Made by a program: the position numbers and the translations under genes. Positions 52,644 to 63,205 of a stretch of 64,000 bases of DNA are shown here, one piece after another. Every line of letters starts with the position of its first letter. Within the stretch, counting starts at the first letter, position 1. Source of the DNA: Melieria omissa (lineage: Eukaryota > Arthropoda > Insecta > Diptera > Ulidiidae); contig OZ020270.1 in NCBI GenBank assembly GCA_963971225.1, positions 77,268,432 through 77,332,431 on the forward strand, read 5' to 3'. The notes beneath the pieces are model-generated. The model did no database searches, had not been told where the DNA came from, and saw only the letters and a list, made by a program, of their open reading frames with translations.

Positions 52644-53405
52644 ATGAGTGATAACGCTTCATCGACTCCTTTCGATAACAACAAAAAATGCAGATTATGT
52701 CAACGTACTCATCCTCTACGCTTCTGTAAAAAGTTCCTTTCGATGAACTTAGAAAAGCGTAATCGGGTCATATTGTTGCATCGTTATTGCTCTAGATGTT
52801 TGCCACCTTCACACATCGCGAAACACTGCACTAGCAAGATGGTTTGCAAATATTGTCAGCGTCATCATAATACGCTTCTCCATGCGAATGAACGTCAAAT
52901 TATTCAACGCGAAGCTCGTCCTTTCGCTACGAGTGCTTCCGTTCAACGCGTTACCGTCCTTTTTCCGACGGCCTCCGTCTTCATACGCGTCCGTGCCGCC
53001 AGCTATCCTGCTCGAATCCTTATAGATTCTTGTTGCTGCACAAGTCGCATCTCGTCGTCAATGGTACGCCAGCTACATCTCCCAGTTTCCAAGGTTGATC
53101 TTCATCACTTTTGCCGAGTCACCCTGGTCTCGTGTCATGATTCATCTCAGCGCATCGACGTGCATGCCAAGATCGAACAAACGCTCGCATTTAAAACTCC
53201 TTTGGAAGATATTTACGGGCGCGTAGCGGAACGTTTTTCGAATTTTCGCCTTGCGGATCCTTACTTTTATCGATCCACCGCCGTCTCGCTCATCCTTGGC
53301 TCAGAGATCTACCACAAGATCATCAGATCTGGATTCATTTGTAACCCTGGCCTACCTCTGGTGCAGGATTCTTTTTTTGGATGGGTCCTTTTAGGCCCAT
53401 GTTAG
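52644..53405 (+). CDS. BEL ORF3, unit B
   Basis: 253 codons, intact, identical in protein to the unit A copy as far as I can see despite silent changes (for example ACGTGT versus ACGCGT near 52985). Confidence 0.8.
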   Translation: MSDNASSTPFDNNKKCRLCQRTHPLRFCKKFLSMNLEKRNRVILLHRYCSRCLPPSHIAKHCTSKMVCKYCQRHHNTLLHANERQIIQREARPFATSASVQRVTVLFPTASVFIRVRAASYPARILIDSCCCTSRISSSMVRQLHLPVSKVDLHHFCRVTLVSCHDSSQRIDVHAKIEQTLAFKTPLEDIYGRVAERFSNFRLADPYFYRSTAVSLILGSEIYHKIIRSGFICNPGLPLVQDSFFGWVLLGPC

Positions 53406-53635
53406 CAAACCCTTTATATCGATCCTTATTGATCCTGATTTTAGAAAATTATTTACAATCAGACATTTATCATTTGAACTGCTCAATGAATTAACTCTTA
53501 AATCGGTTATCAACGCCTAGTTATTAAGTTAATATGTATGAATTTGAAATTGAACTAAAATGTATTCTATCAACGAATCATTATTTCTTGTTTTTCGTAA
53601 TTTTGCAGCGCGAGACACTGCAAGAGTGGCGGCAA

Positions 53636-53719
53636 TGTTTAGACCAAATCTCCTCTTTCAATGTCTTCGCTAAAGCTGCACATATTATAACAACTCTGAA
53701 CTTCTTGTAAGCCGTTAGC
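53636..53719 (+). repeat. BEL LTR fragment, unit B
   Basis: Same 84 bp and same LOA joint as unit A. Confidence 0.9.
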
Positions 53720-54204
53720 TTACATTGGGGATCTGGGTTCGGGTCCATAAGGTAAAGCTCCTGACTGCACGGACATGGTCTGCATCTTCGGCTGCGATCC
53801 TTATGGGTACCAGGCCAAGCGGACTCAACGCCTCCACGTAGGTTGCTTCTGTAACCGGGCGGTCCCTGGGCGGCTGTTGGAGCCAGTCTTCTCAGCCGGC
53901 TAAGTTTGAGCTGCGGAAATCCAAGAGCGTCTGACCCACAGTGGGCGGCTCCTTGGTCAGCGTCTGATCCCCATGTTAGGGGCGGCTGTTCTTCTCATCA
54001 TCTTTTGGTGGCGTGATAGATGTCAAAGAAACGCCACAGGGGAAGGCGACCCCCTTCATCAAAACCATTCTGGAGGGCTCCCATAAGGACTCTTTTACGG
54101 TGCTGGGAGTCGGATCCCCAGTACCGGCGGTAGACAGTGGGCGAGCGGGCTGTCTGGCGTCGTCATCCAACGACCGCTAAGGCTGTGCAGCGGGACCCCA
54201 GGCT

Positions 54205-55563
54205 GTGCAGTCTACAAATGCTACTGGGAAGCAGGAGGCGCCCAAGCCTGCATTAAGCAGGCAAAAGGCGCAGGAGTCCACAGCACAGGACGGTCCCTCA
54301 CTTTCGGGGGTGGTGCCTCAGCTCCGGGGCCTTCGACTCGACGCTGCTATAGAGGGGGAATCTATGATTCTCTCGCAAAGTAGCGGCGCCGGGTCGGTGG
54401 ACTCTGAGGCGGAGGCGGCGCTCCTGGAGGAGGGAGACCGACCTGCGGCCACTGGCTCCACTCCTGGAATCTTACCGACGGGGGAACGCAAGGCGAGCAG
54501 TGCTGCGAAGAAAGCCAGAAATGGCTACCGGCGCTCTCTTGCGTTTCTCCGTAGAGTGAGCAAAGCGCCTGGATCCTTGTCCGATAAGGAGAAGGTTCTG
54601 GTAAGGAAGCACCAGAAGATCGTGGCTAGATTCGAGAAGAAACAGGCGGCGATTTCTGGTGCAAAATGCACGACCGTTGCAGCAACGCCTGGTGACAGTG
54701 CCACGGCTGCACGGCCCACCGAAGGTGCAGTGGAGGCGGAAAAGCCTAGAAACAAGGCCACATCCTCCGTCACTGCAAGGGTGGGAGTAAAGACGGGGAC
54801 GGCAAAGCCTGGAAACAGTGCTGCGGTCGCCCCGTCAAGTAAGACTGGTCAGAGACCCACCACCTCTTCAAGGCCCACTTCCACCACGGTGGAAAAGGCC
54901 GTAAAAAGGGGAAGATCGGGTGACGATCAGCCGACAGGGGAGGGGAAAAAGCTGAAGCCCTCAGCTAGCTTCTCTTCCCCACAGGAGTTGCAGGTAGCCG
55001 TGGTGGACCGGAGCGATCCTGATGGGAAAATTCGCCCGGAAAACTGGCTTTCTGTAGAGGCGCGCATTCTGCGAGCGATGCTCGAGGCGGCTGACGGCGA
55101 AATTGACTTCGACGGCGCTGGCTGGCAGAAGGGTGTCAAAATCGTCGGTTGTGGCAACAAGGAGTCCCTCAACTTCTTGGTGCGCACTATCGGCGGTCTT
55201 GAGCCCCTCTGGCAGGGGGCGAAACTCGAGGTCATACCTCGTGACCGTCTGCCACTCCGGCCTATCGTCACACTGTGGGTCCCCCCTCCAGTTATGGAGG
55301 ACGCCGACACGATGAAGCTGATTGGCCGGCAGAATAGTGGCCTGAACACAGGAGAGTGCAGAATTGTATCCTCCACTACTTGTAAAAATGAAGCGGGCAA
55401 GGACATCGTGATCGCGGTAGATCAATCGTCCTTTGCCCATCTGCGGGACTCCCTGGGAGTTGTTAAGTTCGGTTTGGGTTCCATCAAAGCTCGCTTCCCT
55501 AACAAGGAGCGCGCCACACAAGGGAAGGCTGAAGGTAGTGCAGATAAACCTGCACCACTCTAA
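54205..55563 (+). CDS. LOA-2 ORF1 (DUF4780-like), unit B
   Basis: 452 codons. Differs from unit A at AALLEEG versus AAHLEEG. Same upstream TAA. Confidence 0.75.
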   Translation: MQSTNATGKQEAPKPALSRQKAQESTAQDGPSLSGVVPQLRGLRLDAAIEGESMILSQSSGAGSVDSEAEAALLEEGDRPAATGSTPGILPTGERKASSAAKKARNGYRRSLAFLRRVSKAPGSLSDKEKVLVRKHQKIVARFEKKQAAISGAKCTTVAATPGDSATAARPTEGAVEAEKPRNKATSSVTARVGVKTGTAKPGNSAAVAPSSKTGQRPTTSSRPTSTTVEKAVKRGRSGDDQPTGEGKKLKPSASFSSPQELQVAVVDRSDPDGKIRPENWLSVEARILRAMLEAADGEIDFDGAGWQKGVKIVGCGNKESLNFLVRTIGGLEPLWQGAKLEVIPRDRLPLRPIVTLWVPPPVMEDADTMKLIGRQNSGLNTGECRIVSSTTCKNEAGKDIVIAVDQSSFAHLRDSLGVVKFGLGSIKARFPNKERATQGKAEGSADKPAPL

Positions 55564-56868
55564 AGCCACCACCCACGACCTTATGCAGTTCCTTGAGGAG
55601 ACTGGAGTTGACTTGGCTATAATTCAGGAACCCTGGATCGTAGGAAACAGGGTTTGTGGGTTAGATTCAGGTCAATTTAGATTGCTTCATTCACGCGGTG
55701 AAGGTAAGATACGAGCCTGTATTGTATACAGAAGGTGCATTAATTTGTTTCTTTTGTCTCATTACAGTACTGGTGACCTGTGTGTGGCTGCATGCGAACG
55801 ACGCGATGGGCGAGACTTGATCCTGTCGTCCGCATACATGCCATTCGAAGGGTAGGAACCACCGCCGAAGGAAGTCCGGGACCTTGCTGCGCACGCCCGA
55901 TCACGGAGGCTCGACCTTATCATCGGGTGTGATGCCAATGCACACCACATGCTGTGGGGAAGTTCCGACACCAACAGTAGGGGTGAGTCAATTTTTGAGT
56001 TTCTTCTAGGCTCTAACATTGTGCTGTGCAATAGAGGCAATACGCCGACTTTCCACAATAGGGTTAGGGAGGAAGTCATAGATATTACCTTAGTTACCGA
56101 CTCCAACACTATCTCCGTGGTCGACTGGAAAGTACTGACGGAATGTTCGTTCTCGGACCACAACCGTATAGTCTTTTCAGTGGCCATAGAGGTTGGATGT
56201 CCACAAACTTATAGGAATCCGAGAAAGACTAACTGGCCTAAATTCAGTGCACTAGTTTCTCAGAAACTGGCATCGCGCAAAGCGATCGCTACATTCGAGA
56301 GAAACAACACTGACAGGTCAGTTGGTCTTCTAACGAAAGTGCTTAACAAGTCTTTTAATGAATCTTGTCCTAAAAGTCGAGCTCCACGGAAAATCAACGC
56401 GGTGTGGTGGACCCCAGAGCTAAGACAACTTAGAACAGATACCAGACGTCTCTTCAATAAGGCTAAACTTAGCCGAACTGAAGAAGACTGGGGAGCCTAC
56501 AAGGCTAGCTTTAATAAGTTTAAGAAGACTATTAGGGCGGCCAAGCGGGATAATTGGAGGAAGTACTGCGAATCCCTTGACAATGTCAACGAGGCCGCCA
56601 GACTTCGCAAGGTGCTAGCCGGGGCATCACATACCCCTAGCAGCATTAGGAAGTCTGACGGCTCGTGGACAGAATCGAGGGAGGAGCTTCTAGAGACTCT
56701 CATGAACACCCGCTTTCCCGGTTGCACGAGTGTTGTTGAGACGACCACGCCTCATAGACAGCACTCGTCACTACCGGATGCTTTAGTTCAGGGGATTATC
56801 GATGAGGTCAAAGTGGCATGGGCGATAGACACCTTCAACCCGTACAAATCTCCGGGTCCCGATGGTCT
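55526..56868 (+). pseudogene. LOA-2 ORF2 endonuclease, unit B, one stop, truncated
   Basis: Same TAG (55853-55855) and same 3' cut as unit A. Confidence 0.85.
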
Positions 56869-57828
56869 CAGAAAGTCTTACAACAGAACTTCGTGTTGTT
56901 TTTAACGCTTCAAATAAAACTTCCAATGGTAATAGTTTGAATGATGTACTTCGGTCCGGCGCTACAGTCTGACTTAGCTTTACTTATCCTAAGATGGAGA
57001 CTTTTTCGATTTGTTTTCAATAGTGATATTCAGTAAATGTATCGACAAATTCTTGTCAACCCAAGGCATCGTCCATTCCAACGCATTCTACATCGCTCTT
57101 CTACCGATGTGGGAGTCTCGGATTACGAATTAGTAGTAGTAGTTGACGAATACTTGCAGTTATCGCATATGAAGTTAGTCGGTCCGCCTTCAAATCCGAG
57201 TTTGGGCACATATTGTTATCTTCCGCATCATGCGGTCATTAAACCAGAAAGTCTTACAACAAAACTTCGTGTTGTTTTTAACGCTTCAAATAAAACTTCC
57301 AATGGTAATAGCTGATTCTCAAGACACTTATCCCCTTGCCGCACGTATTCTTCGACGATCCATGTATGTTGACGATGTTCTCGCCGGTGCGCACGATTTG
57401 CCTTCCGCTATAAAGGCTCGGAATGAACTCATCGACACATTACATGGTGCTGAACTTTCCTTAAGAAAATGGACTTCCAATCGCAAAGAAATTCTAGTGG
57501 ACCTTCCGAAAGAGCACCTATTAAAGGAAGAATTCTTAAACTTCGAAGATTCCAGTTCTACAAAGGCTTTAAGGGTACGTTGGAACGCCTATACTGATAA
57601 TTTATATTTCAAGGTTACTGCTATTGAGCGAAAGGATTCGCACACCAAAAGGGAACTTATCTCCATGATTGCTAAATTGTTTGACCCTGTCGGATGGCTT
57701 GCACCTTTAGTTATTGTTGCTAAAAATTTAATGCAACTGGTTTGGCTTGAGAATATAGGTTGGGACGATTGTCTTTCTGAACCCATTGAACAAAAATGGC
57801 AACAGTTTTTAGATGGATATATGGATAT
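56869..57828 (+). pseudogene. BEL RT fragment, unit C
   Basis: Same 264-bp deletion as unit B. YVDDVLAG present. Confidence 0.9.
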
Positions 57829-58165
57829 ACACGGCAGCCGCCGTGGCTCAGTTGGTTAGTGCGCGGTCCAGCGAGTCGAATGCAGAGCGACGCAAGTTCG
57901 AATACTGCATGTAGTAATACCTAAAAAAAATAACGGGAAACTCGTTTTCTCTTTCGGTGGCTGTCCTCTCAGCTGGAAATGGCAAACCTCTGAGAGTAAA
58001 AATTGCCTATGAAAAAGCTCCCAACCTGCCGTTCGGAACCGGCATAAAACTGTAGGTCCCTTCCACCCGCGTACAAATTCACACGCACAACACGAGTGGC
58101 TGCGGGAAGCTAGGCCTTAGTCTCGCGTAAGCGGGCTGTCGTGCCAATCAATTAATTATTATTAT
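57829..58165 (+). mobile_element. tRNA-derived SINE, unit C
   Basis: Same insertion as in A and B. Confidence 0.85.
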
Positions 58166-59005
58166 TATGGATATTAACCTGATTAAGGTCCCGCGATGGG
58201 TGAACTATTCTTTACAAGATGAAGTTCAAATTCATACTTTTTCCGATGCTTCCGAGAAAGCATACGGGGCAGCGATTTTCATACGTATACGTAAATCATC
58301 CACTACTTTCTACTCCCACTTACTTACATCGAAAACAAAGATAGCTCCAGTCAAAACTGTTTCGTTGCCAAGATTAGAACTATGCGGTGCAGTACTTCTA
58401 TGTGATATTCTCGATTCACTCTTACCCGAACTTGATATTAAAGTCCACGATGTCTTCTGCTGGACTGATTCAACAATTGTTTTGTCAATTGTTTTGGCTT
58501 CGAAAAACACCATCTACATGGACTACCTTCGTTGCTAATCGTGTTAGCAAAATTCAGGAGAAACCGTACACTAGAAATTGGTATCACGTCGATTCACCTA
58601 ATAACCCTGCTGATTTATGTAGTCGCGGTCTTACTCCACAGGCCTTAAGTATGAGTTCGTTATGGTGGCAGGGCCCATTCTGGCTTGTTAAGGATAGGTC
58701 CGAGTGGCCATCTTCTAGCCCTACTCATCTTGAAACTTCAATCGAAGCAAAAAAGGTGGCAGTACACAACTTGCTCGTAAATGTTGAGGAAGATATTCTC
58801 TCTAGATTTTCGTCATTTTAGAGAGCTCTTCGAGTGGTCTCATATATACTTCGGTTTTACTATCGCACTCACCGTCCTGCAGAAAATTCTAAGGGCTATA
58901 CATCAATAGTGTTGTCTAACGCGGAACTCCAGAACACCAGAAAATTCTTGACAATTCTCTCTCAGAAAGTAGTTGTCTTCTACATCAAAAGCCACTTAAT
59001 TCTAA
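58166..59005 (+). pseudogene. BEL RNase H and connection, unit C
   Basis: As in B in the first part, with a private TAG at 58819-58821 (CATTTTAGAG where A and B read CATTTTCGAG). Confidence 0.85.
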
Positions 59006-59236
59006 AGCTGCGTGTACACTGTAGAGAAATTTCGATAGAGCTCTATCTACTCTCGAACTCTCGTCTATCAAATGTGTTTACACTATAGAGGATCTGTACT
59101 AGAGATTTGACTCTACGTAGAGTTTGATAAACTCTATACAACGATGAACTCTATTGGACGTATACAGTATGAAAATTTTTTCTCTCGGCTAGAGCTGTAG
59201 AGCAAATTTTTATTCTTGCGAACGAAATTCGGAAAA

Positions 59237-60473
59237 ATGAGTGCGCGCCAGAAGCAAGCAACAGCTGCAGTTGTAGTTTATTTGAAGAAGAATTAAAAAA
59301 AAAGAGTCGAGAATGTTGGGTGCAAAATTGGATCCCGAAACGGCAAAGTGCGGGTGTTTATCGGGAGCTACTTGGTGAATTAAAAAATAGTGATGCAGCG
59401 GCGTATGCCAATTTTTTGCGAATGTCATTCACAAATTTTGAAGCATTGCTACAAATTGTGGCCCCGGTAATCACAAAAAAAGACACACATTTGCGCAAAG
59501 CGAGAAAGGTTGGCAGTGACCTTGCGATTTCTTGCTACAGGTATGGTACATACATAGTATATGTTTTTGAAAGATTTTTATATTTAATGCGTTGTGCACA
59601 TTTTGCAGGGGACAGTTACCATTCGCTTTTGTACCTCTTCCGCATACCCGTTTGAACAATCGCTAAAATAATTCCAGAAGTGTGTGACGCTATGTACCAT
59701 GGATTGAAGCACAAATATTTGAAGGTAGATCCGTTAGACTAAAGTTAAGGACAGGTTAGAAATTCCATATTTTTGCAAAAGAAGTAATTACAAATGGAAG
59801 ATATTAACTTTGAAGCTGCATTACACCTTTTCGAATTGTAAATCATAAAATTGCATGTGCTACGGTTTTGTTGTCAATCTACTGCATATAGATATAATGT
59901 ATTTAAAACCATATTTGAAAGTGTAGTTAGTACATATATTAACAATTTCAACGATTAATCAATTAAATTTTGAAATGCTTGCTCAATTAAAGAAGGTGCC
60001 GACGGTATTTGTAAAACCATTACATCGTCAGGCCCTTCTTCTAGTTCCACAATTGTTCTTTGTACTATTAGCTTTAAGCGCTTTCACTTTCTGTCGTTCA
60101 TGTGGCGCATTTGGTCAGCCACATAATCACCAAATATTTGGTGTGAGTCAGCGGGAGTGTTCAATATCTTCAATGCGTTATTTAAAAGTTGATCATTTTC
60201 CATGTTGGCCTTAGATTTTTTTCTATATGATCCTTTTGGCATATCTAGGCTTTCCGTAGTGGAATTATCTCCGCTTACATCCACCCATTTTCTTCCTCGA
60301 TTTCCTACAAATACTAAAAATTTCATTTTACTTAGGTGCCGAACACTGACGAAGAATGGATGCTGCATGCCCATGCATTCAACAAAAAATGGAACTTCCC
60401 GAATTGTTTAGGCGCTCTAGACGGAAAACATGTTTCCATGTTTGCACCTCCGAATAGTGGAAGCATGTTTTAG
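59237..60473 (+). pseudogene. Harbinger transposase, unit C
   Basis: Exon 1 (59237-59540) has the early stop but keeps the six-A run, so the frame is good through NSDAAAYANFLRMS. It instead lacks 11 bp after THLRKA (59502). Intron 59541-59608 is only 68 bp. Exon 2 59609-59724 and exon 3 from 60336 (LGALDGKHV) follow. It is truncated as in A and B. Confidence 0.85.
60064..60374 (-). pseudogene. Harbinger BESS-like accessory fragment, unit C
   Basis: Same frame as in A and B with a few substitutions (KMKFLVFVG for KRKFLIFVG). Confidence 0.6.
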
Positions 60474-60831
60474 AACTACACTCTTTGTTTATATGAATTA
60501 GTTTTGTTACATATATGCATTTAAATAAATAAAATAAATTACATAAATTACAAATACAAGAGCAAATATTTACTTACTAAATTTTAGATCGTGTTACAGG
60601 ACTGCCCAGCTTTTGATGTGCATTCATATAAACAAAAAAACCTGCATGCGAGAGTTCTAAACTCTATTGAACTTGTTCAATAGAGCTAGAGTTCTCGTAG
60701 AGCCAATGAAAAACGTGTGTATACTACGAAAAACTCTCGACTAAAAAATCTCGGGTAGAGACTGTGACGAGCTCTCGTGGAGAGCTCTCGCCTACTTCTG
60801 TAGGCGAGATTTTTCTCTATACGTAGCTTAA

Positions 60832-62082
60832 GAGCAGCATATTGACTCTAAATCCCTTTTTGGATAAAGAACAAGTTATGCGTATTAATGGTCGCTTAGC
60901 TAACGCACCAACTCTTTCCTTTAGTGAACAGCACCCAATTATCCTTCCGTATAGTTCTCAGTTTTCGAGACTGTTAGTTGCCTTTATACATAAAATCACG
61001 GTTCACGGTGGCAACTAACTTCTACTTCGATTGCTTCGTCAGGAATATTGGATTCCGAAGGCGAAAAATCTCATTAGATCTACTATTCATCGATGTTAAA
61101 CTTGTCTGTTGGATAAGAAACGACAGGCCTCTCAGATCATGGCTGCTTTACCCCCCGAACGAACTACGCTTAGTCGTGTATTCTCCATTACTGGTGTCGA
61201 CTTTGCAGGTCCTTTTGACATGAAGAATTTTACAGGTAGAGCTTCCCTTATAACGAAAGGTTATGTTTGTATTTTTGTATGTTTCTCTACAAAGGCAATC
61301 GTTTTGGAGGCAGTCAGTGATCTTTCGACACCTGCTTTTGTCGCTGCTTTTATTCGATTCGTTTCTCGTCGTGGTTGCCCAAAAACCATTTTCTCCGATA
61401 ATGGTACTAACTTTATCGGTGCTTCTAAAGCTTTCAAAAAGGATTTTGAAGCATTTCTAAAGCAATTTCGTGATTCATTTCCCCATCACTTTTCCCATCA
61501 GCCTGTTGAATGGAATTTTATTCCTGCTGGGTCGCCTCATATGGGTGGCTTATGGGAAGCGGGAGTTGAAAGTTTTAAACTCCATTTTCGTAAGATGGCC
61601 CTCCCTCGTAGATATACATTCGAGGAGCTATCAACAATTTTATTCCGTATTGAAGCGTGCTTGAATTCTCGACCTATTAGTCCTATGTGAGAAAACCCTG
61701 CGGATGTATCTGCTTTGAGTCCGGGTCACTTCCTTATTGGGTCTCCACTTCTGGGTCCCCCAGAGCCAATTATTTCTGATATGAGCGCGAGAAATAGATG
61801 AAAAAAATGAAAGCTTTGGGTCAAAAGATCCCCTTAAGATAGAAAGAAGAATATCTTAAAGAAATGCATAGGCGATACAAATGGAAATATCCATCGCGCG
61901 ATCTTGCTGTTGACGATTTAGTTGTGGTTAGTCAAGAAAATCTTCCCCCTACTTCGTGGCGGTTGAGAAGAATTCTTCGAGTATATCCCGGTAGCGATAA
62001 ACGCGTCCGCGTCGTCGATATTAAAACCGAACGAGGAATAATTACGCGGTCCGTTACGAAATTAATCGTCTTACCTGACTAG
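60832..62082 (+). pseudogene. BEL integrase, unit C
   Basis: Core frame 61109-61690. The carboxy region has an additional stop (AAGATAGAAAG near 61850), leaving the last frame 61864-62082. Confidence 0.85.
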
Positions 62083-62129
62083 CCCTCCATTTTTTTTTAA
62101 CAATTTTGTTGTCCTAATCATAGGTCGCC

Positions 62130-62891
62130 ATGAGTGATAACGCTTCATCGACTCCTTTCGATAACAACAAAAAATGCAGATTATGTCAACGTACTCATCC
62201 TCTACGCTTCTGTAAAAAGTTCCTTTCGATGAACTTAGAAAAGCGTAATCGGGTCATATTGTTGCATCGTTATTGCTCTAGATGTTTGCCACCTTCACAC
62301 ATCGCGAAACACTGCACTAGCAAGATGGTTTGCAAATATTGTCAGCGTCATCATAATACGCTTCTCCATGCGAATGAACGTCAAATTATTCAACGCGAAG
62401 CTCGTCCTTTCGCTACGAGTGCTTCCGTTCAACGCGTTACCGTCCTTTTTCCGACGGCCTCCGTCTTCATACGCGTCCGTGCCGCCAGCTATCCTGCTCG
62501 AATCCTTATAGATTCTTGTTGCTGCACAAGTCGCATCTCGTCGTCAATGGTACGCCAGCTACATCTTCCAGTTTCCAAGGTTGATCTTCATCACTTTTGC
62601 CGAGTCACCCTGGTCTCGTGTCATGATTCATCTCAGCGCATCGACGTGCATGCCAAGATCGAACAAACGCTCGCATTTAAAACTCCGCTGGAAGACATTG
62701 ACGGGCGAGTAGCGGAACGTTTTTCGCATTTTCGCCTTGCGGATCCTTACTTTTATCGATCCACCGCCGTCTCGCTCATCCTTGGCTCAGAGATCTACCA
62801 CAAGATCATCAGATCTGGATTCATTTGTAACCCTGGCCTACCTCTGGTGCAGGATTCTTTTTTTGGATGGGTCCTTTTAGGCCCATGTTAG
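62130..62891 (+). CDS. BEL ORF3, unit C
   Basis: 253 codons, intact, with two conspicuous replacements near residue 190-200 (LEDIDGRVAERFSHF versus LEDIYGRVAERFSNF). All zinc-knuckle Cys and His and the altered DSC remain. Confidence 0.8.
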   Translation: MSDNASSTPFDNNKKCRLCQRTHPLRFCKKFLSMNLEKRNRVILLHRYCSRCLPPSHIAKHCTSKMVCKYCQRHHNTLLHANERQIIQREARPFATSASVQRVTVLFPTASVFIRVRAASYPARILIDSCCCTSRISSSMVRQLHLPVSKVDLHHFCRVTLVSCHDSSQRIDVHAKIEQTLAFKTPLEDIDGRVAERFSHFRLADPYFYRSTAVSLILGSEIYHKIIRSGFICNPGLPLVQDSFFGWVLLGPC

Positions 62892-63121
62892 CAAGCCCTT
62901 TATATGGATCCTTATTGATCCTGGTTTTAGAAAATTATTTACAATCAGACATTTATCATTTGAAATGCTCAATGAATTAACTCTTATATCGGTTATCAAC
63001 GCCTAGTTATTAAGTTAATATGTATGAATTTGAAATTGAACTAAAATGTATTCTATCAACGAATCATTATTTCTTGTTTTTCGTAATTTTGCAGCGCGAG
63101 ACACTGCAAGAGTGGCGGCAA

Positions 63122-63205
63122 TGTTTAGACCAAATCTCCTCTTTCAATGTCTTCGCTAAAGCTGCACATATTATAACAACTCTGAACTTCTTGTAAGCCG
63201 TTAGC
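63122..63205 (+). repeat. BEL LTR fragment, unit C
   Basis: Same as 36761-36844. Confidence 0.9.

Larger units (their letters stand above)
39994..56868 (+). repeat. Tandem unit B (16,875 bp)
   Basis: Direct copy of unit A: constant offset 16862 up to the gypsy pol deletion site, 16875 after it. Shares the Helitron and gypsy with A but the RT deletion with C. Confidence 0.95.
53720..56868 (+). mobile_element. LOA-type element 2, unit B
   Basis: Same content and same cut (GGTCT|CAGAAAG) as unit A. Confidence 0.85.
59006..60828 (+). mobile_element. PIF/Harbinger element without insertions, unit C, 1823 bp
   Basis: TAA duplication at 59003-59005 and 60829-60831. Single ATAT at 60626-60629 (empty gypsy site) and uninterrupted A|T at 59554/59555 (empty Helitron site). 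Represents the state before those insertions. Confidence 0.92.
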
